Positions 51,521 through 63,243 of a stretch of 64,000 nucleotides of DNA are shown piece after piece. The DNA is from Cryptomeria japonica (lineage: Eukaryota > Streptophyta > Pinopsida > Cupressales > Cupressaceae). The translations under genes were made by a program, and so were the position numbers. Below the pieces are notes generated by a model. It made no database searches. It saw nothing but the letters and a program-made list of their open reading frames with translations, and was not told the origin of the DNA. Numbering within the stretch: the stretch's first letter is position 1; each line of letters opens with the position of its first letter. Location of the stretch: positions 317,654,456 to 317,718,455 of the forward strand of contig NC_081407.1 in the NCBI RefSeq assembly GCF_030272615.1. Direction: 5' to 3'.

Positions 51521-53617
51521 AGCGTAAGCAATTGTCTCCCATAAAAAAATGAAATTGTGATAGTAAAACGTAAAATTATCCATAAGGGAAATTAATGTGG
51601 GGGAATGGTATTTACTTTCGAGTCTTCGATAATTAAAGGATTATTATAAATAAAGGAGATTTTAGAATTTGTTAAATTTTGAGTGTGTTCTTTTTTAATA
51701 AGTTGTTTTGAAGTCTCTACCTATTAAATTTGTGCAGATAAGTTGTGGATTCTAGATAAATTTGACATTATAGATATATATTTGTGTTTTGAATTTGTTA
51801 TGGGAATCAATAGTATTTTGTTCTTTATTAGAATATTTAAGGATTAATGATATGTAAATATATTGAAGAATTGTCATTATGTTATAAGGAGCATTCATTT
51901 AGATCAATTTTTAAAAATTAAACAATATCAAAAATTCTAAGAAGTGTTTAAACATGTAGACAAACTATGTCATTATTGATTATTCTAATACTCTAGAATG
52001 ATAAATGCATTGTTTAGAAGATTCTTAGATGATTTCAATGAATGTATTAAATGTTTTTAAATACTAGGGCACCACATCAAATTATGCCAAACGTGTGTTC
52101 AATAAAGTTCAGGTAGGAGTTTGAATGGGGCCTGCCTATAGGTGAAATTTAAATTTTGAATTTTAAAATGGAAGGGGACAAGTTCAAGACTAAGGTTGTC
52201 TTGCAATCACAAACTTGTTTCAAAGAACATAATAGTCAATTTTGGGTAGAAAGTAGCTAAATGGAAGCAAGTGCATGTGTGATTAGTGAGTGGATAATGC
52301 AAATGTATAAAAGTGCACATGTAAATGGATAAGGTGGGGATAAATGTGCAAGGATACATGTGTGTGTATGTGTAAATGGATACAAAGGCTATGGGAATGA
52401 GCCCAACATTGCACGAGATCGTGCCATTTGTTACTTGTAACATCGTAAATTGCACGCAACTTTCACCCCATGCAATTTCATGTTGCATGGGCTTTCACTT
52501 GAGTCGAATTCAAGACAATGATCAAATCACATTTTGCCAACCTTCCTTGCCATTTGTCTCGTTTATTTTTTCGATCATTTTGTCTAGATTTTGCATGGAT
52601 GTGATGCACGCATGTTGCACATTCATCTTGCAAATATCCATGACTAAAGGTGGTCATTGGGACATTACACTTTCCAATTTTGGCATTGTATCACCCCTTT
52701 GGGCTCACACCAGCATCAAGATGACTTGTAGTTCCATAAAACTACCTAATTGGACTTCATTTCATCTCTCTCGTTCATTGGATTCATGCTCTCACACATT
52801 TTCAAACTCTCTTGCATTTTCTACATCATCTTGCAACATACTAGTCCACCACCTTCTGTCATTGTTGTCTAGGAAAGCTCTCTTGACTTGGATACCAGTA
52901 CCTTCCTCATTCCAACAAGTTGCTACACTTCTAGGTCTTGAAGGGGGTAACTATCTAGGTTATTTGATTATTTGTTCTATATTGTCTGTGTTCTAGCATA
53001 GTAGTTTATTTTGTGTTATTTCATTTCATCTATTTTATCATAATATTGTTTATAGTTTGTCCATGGAGGTGGAAACACCAAAACAAGGGTTTGACCGTGG
53101 CAAACCTCTAAACACAACCACCTCCAACAGTTTGTCTTGGCTTCTTGTATGCAAATCTTAGTGGAGAAGATTGTAGTGCTTGTTGGAGATTCATTTCATG
53201 GACCTAGGTGAACATTCCTTTGCTTCCTCCTTGTCCTATTTATTATTTTTTTGTTTTGTATTTTCATCATATTTAGTTTATAGAAGTAATATTGGTTATT
53301 TGTTAATTTTCGGTATGACCCCTAGCAATTTGTTCATATAAGACATTTACACATCGCATTATCATCCTTGACCCACATGTGTGTCCTAGGCAAAGAACAT
53401 ATATAATTGTTTGAAAGGTTCTCATGACCTATGTCTTTGTCTTCCATATAAACAAAAAAAATTATTCATTAGCATACCTTAGTTATACACACATTTACCT
53501 TCTAGTTAGCAAACTTAGAGGTTGTAGTGCCCTGAAGGTTTGCTCGAAGTAAAAAGAGATTGCAAGTCCTTATGGGGTCTGACCTCCCTTTGTAGTGGTT
53601 TTATTTTCGTCCTCTAC
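51521..53617. other. Upstream flank; no gene seen, may end in an LTR
   Basis: AT-rich next to the gene. The reading frame at 52376-52996 lacks family features. The sequence just before 53618 (..CCTCTACA) followed by TTTTGGTGAACTC resembles an LTR end plus primer site like that of the element at 1-5893, so part of this stretch is probably an old 5' LTR whose start I cannot place. Confidence 0.4.
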
Positions 53618-54970
53618 ATTTTGGTGAACTCGATGTGAACTCGCCTCCTAATTCTAAAGCTTGTCAAAATTTTGTAAACAAATTGAAAACTTAAATAGTG
53701 AACTTTTTTGTCTTCTTTTTTCTTGCTCATTCTTGAGGTTACCTGAGTGTTTTGTAGCTCATCTTTGAGTTTTATGACCCAGAAAAACTCTAGAATTATG
53801 GTGAGGAGTTTAAGACCTAGTATTCCCCTTGATTGTTATAGTCCTACAAGGCTTGGTCCAATGTTCTTAGGTAATGTAGATCATTTTACTCCTTGATATT
53901 TTCCTTTAAATCTAGAAGCATCTTCTCCATATAATTTTCAAACTAGTTCTCAACATAACACTACAACAAATACCCCTCATGGGTCTCCTAATGTTGATCA
54001 CAAGTCTTCTCTTTCAGTCTCGTTTGATCAAATATAGTCTTTGGAGGAGAACCTAAGAGATTTTAAAGGATTCCTTAATCAATAGAATGTCCTCCCTTAA
54101 GTAAGATTTGTTGTTAGTAAATTGAGAGACACGTTAATCTCATATCACAAAGGTCTTGAGGTGCTTTGGGAATTGACAATGATTGTAGACATGCATGTAC
54201 CTTCCATCGCACCTAAACCTTAAGACACTTAGCCTGACATAATTGGTTCTTAGTTGGGTGTCCAAATGCCTAAGGTATTGGTCCACGTGGTTGATATGGG
54301 CCCTACCATCGATCCTTTATCTATAAATACAATTCATAGTATTAATGTTTCTCAGACTCCCTTGGGATATACCATTCGACCTCCTAGCTCTAATAATGTC
54401 ACTTCTACTATCCATGATGTTGCAATTAGCATAGTTGCAACTAATGTTTATATTACCCAAGTCTCTGTTGGCATGGGTATCCACCTCCTCCTCCACTTGG
54501 CAATCTAATTTAAAACACCATATTGCAAAATATGAGGTAGTTGCAAGCTCAACTTGCTAAATTCACCAATGTCACTAATTAATCATCACTCGCCCCATAT
54601 ATTGAGATTCCAAAGTTTGATAGATTCGGTGATGATGGTGATCAGCAACTACACATCAATTCTTTTACTCCACTCTCTAGTGATTTCCATCATTAGGACT
54701 ATATATTGGTAACTAAGTTATTATCTCGGTCTCTCAAGAGGACCAGACTAGAATGGTATGGCTTTCTACCTTCACTCCTTTCATTCTTTTGATCAATTGA
54801 GGGATCTATTTCTCTAGATGTTTCAAGCAAGCATTAGTAGTAGGGTTAGGACTGTTGACCTTGTTCATTATAAGCAACAACTTAATGAGAAGCTTACTAA
54901 TTTCATTTTATGATATTAATATGTCGCTTCTAACATCCCTTATTCCCTACATGATGGTGATCTCTAAAGG

Positions 54971-55285
54971 ATGTTCTTTGATAGTCTACAACCGACACTT
55001 ATGGAGAAAGTTTTTTTGAACAAGTATCCTTCCTTTTCTAATCTCTGCAATGCACTCATAGATTATCAACACACATTGGCTCAATTTGGAGCCTCTACTT
55101 CAAATTATTGTGCTGATAACTTTGGGGTTGTTTCTTCCTTGGGTGGGTCCAGGAAAATTAAAGCTTTTGAAAATGTAATAAAATTTCCTCGGGCAACTAA
55201 GAAGAGCACACAAGGGCCTCAATGTGATCAAGTGTTTACTAAATTATCTGAATTTAAGTGTGCAACAAAATTTATTAAAAGATAA
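54971..55285 (+). CDS. Gag fragment, longest open piece of the plus-strand element
   Basis: A 104-residue frame beginning M-F-F-D-S-L-Q-P-T-L-M-E-K-V-F, with D-Y-Q-H-T-L-A-Q-F, similar in position to the second half of Tat-type gag domains. It is basic at the C-terminus. The Met is probably internal to an older frame. Confidence 0.4.
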   Translation: MFFDSLQPTLMEKVFLNKYPSFSNLCNALIDYQHTLAQFGASTSNYCADNFGVVSSLGGSRKIKAFENVIKFPRATKKSTQGPQCDQVFTKLSEFKCATKFIKR

Positions 55286-55748
55286 CTTGGTAACCCTTTT
55301 TGAGATCCGACCATTCCTAGACAACAAATTGTACCCTCATTGGTATGATGGATCTAAGTTTTATCAATATCATTATGTACCTAGGCAAGATACTTAGCAT
55401 TTTGTGCATCTGAGATGTATTGTCCAAGATCACATAAATAATGGTACCATCTAAATCAAGGATATTAAACAAAAATCTAACATGTTAATTGATAAAGCTA
55501 ATAATGAGTTGTGGATCTATACCTATACTTTTCGTCCACATTTGCTAACTTTATCTTCTTCATCATCTTCTCCTCCACCAACTGATTGTCCATATGTGAA
55601 CATGGTTACTGCCACTTTGATCTCTCCCCTGATTTAGAAGATCATAATTCTCAATATATCATTCACACCTAATGACCCATCATATTATGGATATCTTGCT
55701 CCTCTTTACATCCTTTCTAAGATCAATGGTAACGTCATCTCAGACATT

Positions 55749-55964
55749 ATGGTTTATCCCTCTTGTAAAGTTGATTTGATCATGGAGGAGTCCCTCTTCA
55801 TTGTTGGATTACAAAGGGTGAAAAATGATGAGTGTAAGGCCACCATTCATACACATGATGATCTCTTTGTTTCTCCTATGGGATCTACTACCTTGATGTT
55901 CCTTGTAGGACCCAAGGCAATTTCTACCATATTTGTAGTCATTCCTGAGTTTGACTTATTCTAG
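55749..55964 (+). CDS. Protease-like fragment of the plus-strand element
   Basis: A 71-residue piece continuing an upstream frame from about 55670. It has the beta-rich pattern of a retropepsin-like domain, but the expected D-[ST]-G is not intact (S-D-I-M-V-Y-P-S-C). The assignment rests on its position after gag. Confidence 0.35.
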   Translation: MVYPSCKVDLIMEESLFIVGLQRVKNDECKATIHTHDDLFVSPMGSTTLMFLVGPKAISTIFVVIPEFDLF

Positions 55965-58267
55965 GTGAAGCTAAGCATTTTGTGCCCAGGTTCAATGGAT
56001 GTAGTCTCCTCAGTTATGCACAAGTGTCTAGTTTAATCATGAAGGTATCATGCATACTATCCAAGACATTGGATACATGCCACTAGTGTCATGTGGGGGA
56101 TTTTCTCTTGCTCATTTATAGCCCTCTCCGACTGGACCTATGCTACCCCATGGTAATTTGTTATATAAAGCATAGTATAAATATAAAACCAAGGAGTTGG
56201 CATCTAATTTGGTCCAACATGCTCTAATTTGGTCCAACATGCTTGTTCTTTAGCTCCTCCTACATCAATAGCATGCTTTGTCTTCTACTCCCTCATTATC
56301 AGGAGTTAAGCACAAGCCTATTCTTTAGAGTAGGCCTCCTTGTCCTCCAAAGACAATGCAACCTCCAGTAGTGTCTTTTCTTTCTTCAATTGTGCCCAAC
56401 AAAAAAAAAGGAAAGACATTTGTATTGTCGAAGTCTAAGTTATACCCTCCCTTTAAACTTCCCATCCTTGTAAATATCCCTCATCCTATTTTTTTTTAAA
56501 AATGTAAGCATTCACCACATCCTTGTCATTGACCTTTGGTACTTGTCTCTCAACCTTTAAGGGGCCCTCCTATTCCTTTGACTACTCCTAAAACAAAAAG
56601 AGAAAATGTGTCCATGATAGAGTCTACGATTCTTGCTTCTATCACACCTCTTGCTTCAATAATTGAACCCTCTCTTCACCAATAATGATGTAGATGGCTC
56701 CCCCTATGGTGTAGGATGCTATAGAGTTGTCTCAGGCTTCCATTCCTAGAGCCCATCTATATTGAAACCATCTTATGCATGAGTGTAAATTTTATCGATG
56801 GGCGATGACTAAGGAACATAAGGCTACATTAAAGACCGAGGGCGAGCCTTCAATTTTTAATCCCACTCCTTCTTCCATTCACCTAGGAGCACTTTTATAT
56901 CCAAGATTGACCTCTATTGTTCAGGATTGGTCTCATAAACAATATTAGTTTTTGTTAGCCTTTTGAATATAGGTCACCTTAGAGCTCCTTTATGTTCAAG
57001 ATTGGGGATTTGTTTGATTAAGTAGTTGATTATCCTAAGATGTTATATATTGATATATTGATTGTTTTGATGAGTGCCCTATTAGTCTATGGGCAGCTTG
57101 CTCATTTGTCCAATAGTAGCAAGGCTTAATGTTGTCTATATTCTCCTTTTGTGTCCCTTCTTTAAACAACTTTGAGGCTTTCAATAAGCTCTACCCTAAG
57201 TAGGTTTAGGTGTTCATTGTTCCTTCCTTATAGCCACCTCTTACCACCTCTCTTCCCAATATCCCTCCATTATTGTAGCCCATAAACATGCGTCATATGC
57301 AGGTGGTGTCTAGAATGGCCTTTTCTGCCCTTCCCATTTATTCTCCACATCTTCATCACAACTTTCCTAGGGTCCTCAAACCTACCACCGTTGATGTGAA
57401 GGTCTCATCTCAACTGCCTAAGTGTAAGTTTGAGCAAGGCTTAATTCTTGAGTTTCATTATAGGAAGTGAGCTCTTGCAGCTTCTTTGTCTACTTTAGTT
57501 CTCATTGTTGAAAAGGTTCCACCTTCTCTAGATCTTGTCAATGCTCCTCTTTCAAAGGTTGGCAATGTAGCTCCCATCTTGCAGCCTTTAGTTGAGTCAC
57601 CTACCTCTTCTTTAGAGAGGTGTATGTTTGACTCTCTGGAGGAGATTCCAGTGTTGTTGACTATTTTTACAAGATCATTGACTCTTACCTCACAAGAGTT
57701 ATTGGATGATAATGTTGAGGCAACCTCATCTTTGGCTCTTATTATTGGTGAAATGCCTAGCATGACTTTGGCTATCATGCCTCTTTAGGCTCACCCTCCT
57801 TCCCCTTATTCATGAGATTGAGAGGATAATGATCTAATCGGGGATGATTACTAGAGTGGTACCTCTCTATTTTTAGATTAGAGTGTGTTTGTTGTATTGT
57901 GTTCCCTAGTACTTGTCTTTATATGTTTATGCTCTCTTGAAGGACCCAAGTTACTCCATAGGTACTTGGATACATGGGATAATATTTGTTGTCCACTTCC
58001 TCTGTTTGTCTCACCATTCTTCATTTTGTTGTATCTTGACTTTCAACATTCAAGGACAATGCAAAGAGTTGGGGGTATTTAGGACTTCTTCCATGTTGAA
58101 GCAAATTTTTATTTTATCTTTGTTTTCACATACTTTCTTCAAATCTAAAAACATTGGGAATATGATGAATATTTCATATGTAATCATATATATGTTTTTA
58201 TTTCTCTACTATTAATTCTACTAACCCCCTAAAAATTGATTCTCATGTCTCTTTCTATTTTCGTGGA

Positions 58268-59365
58268 TGTTATGGGTTGATGGACTTGAAAAGCATTGAG
58301 AGGGGGGGGGGGAGGGGGGTGGTGAATCAGTGATACCAAAACAAACACTAGTTTAAACACTAACCGGTAGATGAACTTAACCAAGCAGTTAAACAAAATA
58401 CATGCTATCCAAAATGAAATAACAACATCCACATAAAGTAGAACATCCACTATAACACAAGTGTTTATACGTGGAAAACCAAAATAGGTAAAAACCACGG
58501 TGAGATGGAACTCACAAGTTAACTATCTACAGTAATAGATAACTGACCGGTTAAGGTCTTACAAAGAGCTCTGCTAGGAGAGAATCTTGTTAGAGATCCC
58601 AAGCTTGATTAGAAGCTTATACCCTATTAAGAGTAACCTTGTTGGAGGATTTTAGAATCCAAACTAATGGATCACCTTGTTAGAGGATTTGTACAATGAA
58701 GCTTGTTAGAGCTTACCCGGTTAGGGGATTTTATTTTGTTGTAATGATTAGAAAACAACAAGAAATATTTGATCTGTTCTAAGTAGCACAAACTTGCTTG
58801 ATCAGATCATTCTAAGTACATTCAACACTGCTCTCCATCTAAACACTTATCGCTTTTCAACAAAAGCTTTTTCTCATAACAACTCTCTATGTGTTATTAT
58901 AAAATGATTCACTGAGATGTCTTTAAATAGACATTCATATCTTATATCGCCCATAGGAACACAATTTCCTAGGTGTAGTGTATCTAGACAAGTAAACATA
59001 AATCATCTAAAAAATGACCGCCAAACAAACGGTGCTTGGTAACTCATCACAAACTCAGATACCGGTTAGAGCAATCAATACCGGTTGTAATAAAACTAGT
59101 GAATTGTTGTCCAGGAATCTTCCACTTGATCTTCACCTCCAACTTTATCTTCACTTTGATGTCAACTTAGTGTTACCATAGGTTATCTCTTAGGCATATA
59201 CCGGTTGACACAAAGTACTGGTTAGGGATAGACCTTAAACATACCGATTGGTAGTAAAAACCAATTGAAGTTATACTGGTAGTCAATGTAATCATATGTG
59301 TGTGTGAGAGTGTTTCATCAATGACAACAAGTGATGAATACATTACAATTATCATCAAGCCAACA
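58268..59365 (-). repeat. 3' LTR of element B
   Basis: On the plus strand it starts TGTTATGGG and ends AGCCAACA. A G-run (58301-58320) in the setting GAGAGGGGGG..GGTGAATCAGT matches the same end of the element A LTRs. It holds about eight copies of (T/A)ACCGGTT or close variants. Confidence 0.75.
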
Positions 59366-59379
59366 ATCTCCCCCTTTGG
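59366..59379 (-). other. Polypurine tract of element B
   Basis: Minus strand AAAGGGGGAGATTG, identical to that of element A and abutting the LTR. Confidence 0.75.
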
Positions 59380-59848
59380 CATTTATGGCAACACTTAGAA
59401 AATTTTAGTAACACAATACCACTAAGCGTGCGTACACAACATATTTACATATATATACTCATACTCCCCTTGAATGTAATACTCCCCCTTAATGCATGCA
59501 TAAATACAAAATTTTCAAAAACACACATACATATTATTACTTCCCCTTTGACAACAATGCAAAAATGATAAAGTAAAATATATACATATATATAGAAAAT
59601 CTGTATCAAAGTGTGCATCATCTATTACAATTTTAAACAAGTTCATGCATTGGATATTCTCATGAAAATATTATTAAAATTCTGCTTCATCTAGGATAGA
59701 GCATACTACCATGATTCCAGTATGTTATCCATATACTCAGAGGTAGACAGCAATTGAGAATAGAATTCTTCCATTAAATCTACGTGCAGGTTTCAGGAGT
59801 AGCAAGAATAGCTTCTACACTAGAGTAGGCTGGCTGAAGAATGTCAAC

Positions 59849-62125
59849 CTATGAGGTGAGCTGACTCTTGAGCTCTCTCAGAGATTGGAATATCTTAGCT
59901 CTCTCATTATCATACCTATTTAGTTTGTCATGCAGTTCATCTATAGATCGATTAAAGGCGTGAATAGAGTCCTGGATTGGGACATATACCTTGCATAACC
60001 TTTCTATTTCCTGCTCAGTCTCAACTTGGTTCTTAGAAATATCATAATAAAAGACATTAATATTGGAGGTAGAGGCAAGATACTTTCCTCTAGATTCAAT
60101 AGCTTTCTTTAACAGACTTTCATTATGAGATAAAGCCATTTTGCCATTTTCACTGTGCTTAGCTAGTTTATCTCCATATTCCTTCTTGTGGCTCTTCTCA
60201 GCAGATATTTGAGTAGCATCTTCAAGAGATTTGATTTGATCAGATGCATCTGCAACTAACTGACCAAGTTTGCTGATAGGAGTAGGAAGATGTGCGATAG
60301 AGGTTTCTGGTAGTAATCCAGACAAAATTTCTACTGCATTCTAGATTGTCTCTACCTCAATTCTTTGCTCTTTCAACCTCTTCTTGTGTGCACAAGATTG
60401 CATAACATTAGCAATCTTCATAATTTCAGATGCACTCAAGGTATTCATGTCAATAGGTCCTGAAATACTTAAAGAGTCTTCATCATCATCATCATCAAGT
60501 AGTTATGGCTTTGCCGGTTCAGGGGGTGTACTCTTAATGATGGCTCTTTTTGTGTTCTTCTTCGTTGTATCTTCTATTTGCTGAGTAATGGCTTCCTCAG
60601 TAGACTACTTTTGAGTAGTCTCAATGACCGGTGGAGATTGGGGTTTCTCCAGTTGTTCAGTTGCCAGTTCACTGACCTCTTTTAGTTGATTAGTTGGTTG
60701 ATCACCTAATGTAACCTGTACTTCTGTGATTGTAGGAGGATCCGTATCTGGTGCAGTAATGTCTCCAGATAGGTCTATTGTGTCCTAAATATCTTCATCA
60801 ACAAGAATAATGGAATTATCCTTCTTCTTGGTTGGATAGACAACGTTAGCTTGAACAACTTCCTCTTCATCCATTTCTGGTCGAGGAACATCTTCTGTGG
60901 TATCATCCTTACTACTTGAGTGCATGACATCTTCCCTCTTTTTGATTTTACAGGCTAGTTGATGTGTCTTAGACTCAACAACTGACCTTTTTCCATTTAG
61001 AAGCTTCAGTCTTCTTATTTTAAAATCAAAATATGCTTTGTATTCCTCAGTTATTGCACTAATTCCATTTGATGATAGATTGGGAGAATACTGTACAAAT
61101 ACTTCATCAAAAATATTCTTTTCTAATTGAATGGCTTCTTCCCATTTATCTAACAAAGTATTATACAAAGAGACTTAAATATCTTTCTCCAAATCATGTG
61201 GAGATCTACTATAATGACCCAAGTAGGTTATTACCTGTTGAAGTACTTGCTTCTACTCATCTTCAGTAAAAGAATTGTAATGTTCTTTGACATTGTCAAA
61301 TTTGTTTCTTCCTGATGACTTCATTGTTCTCTCAAATGTTGTGTCAGGTTTGTAGGTGGTAATGTCTATAGGTGTAGTTGCCTTTGGCACTACCTTTACC
61401 TTCTTAGGTGTTCTGTCAGTTGCTTTTTCCTTCTTAGCTTCTTCTTAAGAATTTGTACCCTCGGACTCTAGTTGCAAAATTAGTTTCCTATTCCTCTTCT
61501 TTGGTGCACTTTCCTTCTTCTCAGATATTTTAGGTGTTGGTTCCTTCTTGGTTAGGACACTCTAAGTCACCCTTGTAGTCTTCTTCACAAGATATTTTTC
61601 ATCACATTTCTTTTGCTTTCCGTTTGCTTTTGCTACAGGTGCAATACTGGTTTCAGTTGGTGCATCTTGGACTGCTAAGATGTCCAATTTTGCCTTCTTT
61701 TTGTCTTTGGGCAATGCTAACAAAATATTAGCATAGCCAACTAGTAAGTCATGATTGAGCTCGTAGCTCATATCTTCCATCTCTTCCTTCCTTGGTTCAA
61801 TTGCTTGCATCAATCAATAGTCAGTGGTAACCGTGAAGATTATGTCTTTTTCAAAGTGTTTTACCACATCTTCAGGTAACCTCATTCTCGAGCTCATCTT
61901 CTTCTGGAATTCATTAAAGTACCTATTCGTGGCAACTGAAAAGGTATCCTTCACAGCCTTAATGTTGTTCTTGATCTGTGCATTCACCGGTTGTTCTTTG
62001 GACCATTCAATGTCACATATACCAGGTTGAAAGTTCTGAAAGTAGAAAAATAACCCAGCTAATAGCTGACCATATTTGAACTTCTAAGTATTGTCCTTCT
62101 TAATGGATTTCAAATTTTGAAATAA
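59849..62125 (-). pseudogene. Element B ORF2, middle and C-terminal parts
   Basis: Open pieces follow in order: 61813-61562 (Lys-rich), 61168-60785 (a helical segment, then an acidic D-E-E-E tail) and 60325-59849 (158 residues of coiled coil, ending L-R-E-L-K-S-Q-L-T-S). Stops at about 62126, 62085 and 61815 are TAG, TAG and TGA. As in element A, a charged low-complexity middle is followed by a coiled coil shortly before the polypurine tract. Confidence 0.55.
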
Positions 62126-62974
62126 CTAGACTCTGCTAGCTTCACAAATGTCATAGTCTGCATTATCAATTATCATTCTATGTGTTGTATGAATTGTTGC
62201 AGATGGAACACTGTTAAGTCTACTGGAGTAAAACACTTGGTAGCCTATCACCATTGCTTCAAGTTTCACTGCAGGGTCCCTAATATTGTTGACAGAAAAA
62301 GAATGCCTATCAGAGGTAGAACATGTTAACTTGAAGATAGTACCTTTTGAAATTTTCCTCAACTCAGGAACTTCACCGGTTGAACAATAACCCGTTACAG
62401 TTCTAATAGCTTCCTTGGTTATTGTGTGAGTCCTCTCTAGACACATATTTTCACCGTGGACTCTACTTAAAATTATTCTTATGTGTTCATCCTCAAAGTC
62501 TTCAAGAAAGTAGGCAGCATTGTGAAACCCTTTTTCAAAAACCCTAGCGTATTTAGCTTCAATATTTCCATATGTATTACAGAGTGATTTCAGCTGAGTA
62601 TAGATGTGAAGAGTTCCCAAATCTTCAATTTTGCAATCTATATAGCAGGACAAATCACCTTTGACCACGACACCACTTGGGACTTGCAACAATGCATTAT
62701 AAGACATAATTTCATCTGCCTTTAGAGCTTCCTCAAGCTCAGCAATGATCATCAACCTCTCTACAGACTTAGAAGTAGATGTCATTCTAGATAAACAAGT
62801 TTCGAGGCGAGATACAAAGAAATAATTCGAATCTTGCACGTCACTCTGTTTCCCGGTTGGACTGTTCAAATGCACTCCCATTTGCTTCTCTGCAGCTTCT
62901 GATTCAACTTGATTTCTCTTAATCACAAAGCAATTCACCAATTCGCACCAAGACAATCTTGCTCTGCTCTGCAA
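62126..62974 (-). CDS. Element B ORF2, 'SRVHGE' domain
   Basis: A 282-residue frame, the best-preserved N-terminal part of the family's second ORF. Features: Y-I-D-C-K-I-E-D-L-G (about residue 115), I-I-L-S-R-V-H-G-E (about 170), I-T-K-E-A-I-R-T-V-T-G with S-T-G (about 187-200), S-R-L-N-S-V (about 252) and D-I-C-E near the end. All correspond to positions in element A (15257-14317). It stops at a TAG, and the same frame continues with K-F-K-Y-G-Q-L-L-A-G-L-F-F-Y-F, matching the hydrophobic helix of A. No known catalytic motif was seen. Function unknown. Confidence 0.65.
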   Translation of the reverse strand: MQSRARLSWCELVNCFVIKRNQVESEAAEKQMGVHLNSPTGKQSDVQDSNYFFVSRLETCLSRMTSTSKSVERLMIIAELEEALKADEIMSYNALLQVPSGVVVKGDLSCYIDCKIEDLGTLHIYTQLKSLCNTYGNIEAKYARVFEKGFHNAAYFLEDFEDEHIRIILSRVHGENMCLERTHTITKEAIRTVTGYCSTGEVPELRKISKGTIFKLTCSTSDRHSFSVNNIRDPAVKLEAMVIGYQVFYSSRLNSVPSATIHTTHRMIIDNADYDICEASRV

Positions 62975-63243
62975 TCACTTCAATTTCCTTTTTTTTTTCG
63001 AAAGAGTTAGGGTAAAAATGATAAGGTAAAACTTGTTTTTATCCTTTTCATCAACCACAATAAATGCTCATACTTTTAGGTTGCAAACCCTAATTTCACC
63101 GCTCAAGTGAAATACCGGTTAATAACATGTCAACAAAAATCACCAAAATTTAAAATTCAAAAAAAATAAATTTCCCACTCATTTTACAAAAGGGGTCCGA
63201 AAAAGTTTTACCGTTATGCTCCCCTTAGCCATGTTAGACAAGC

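Larger units (their letters stand above)
53618..57830 (+). pseudogene. Decayed Ty3-like gag/protease region, plus strand
   Basis: With stops and shifts the plus strand shows I-E-I-P-K-F-D-R-F-G-D-D-G-D (54600) and L-K-R-T-R-L-E-W-Y-G-F-L-P (54740), the start and core of a retrotransposon gag. Then comes F-F-D-S-L-Q-P-T-L-M-E-K-V (54975), and a protease-like piece with Y-L-A-P-L-Y-I-L and I-N-G-N-V-I-S-D-I-M-V (55690-55960). 56000-57800 is Pro/Ser/Leu-rich. No RT was found. A purine-rich AGAGTTGGGGGT lies at about 58062-58073. Confidence 0.55.

Noticed and set aside
52376-52996. A 206-codon plus-strand frame
   Set aside because: Cys/Ser/Phe-rich with no motif, no homologous pattern and no codon-like composition. 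It probably lies in old LTR sequence.
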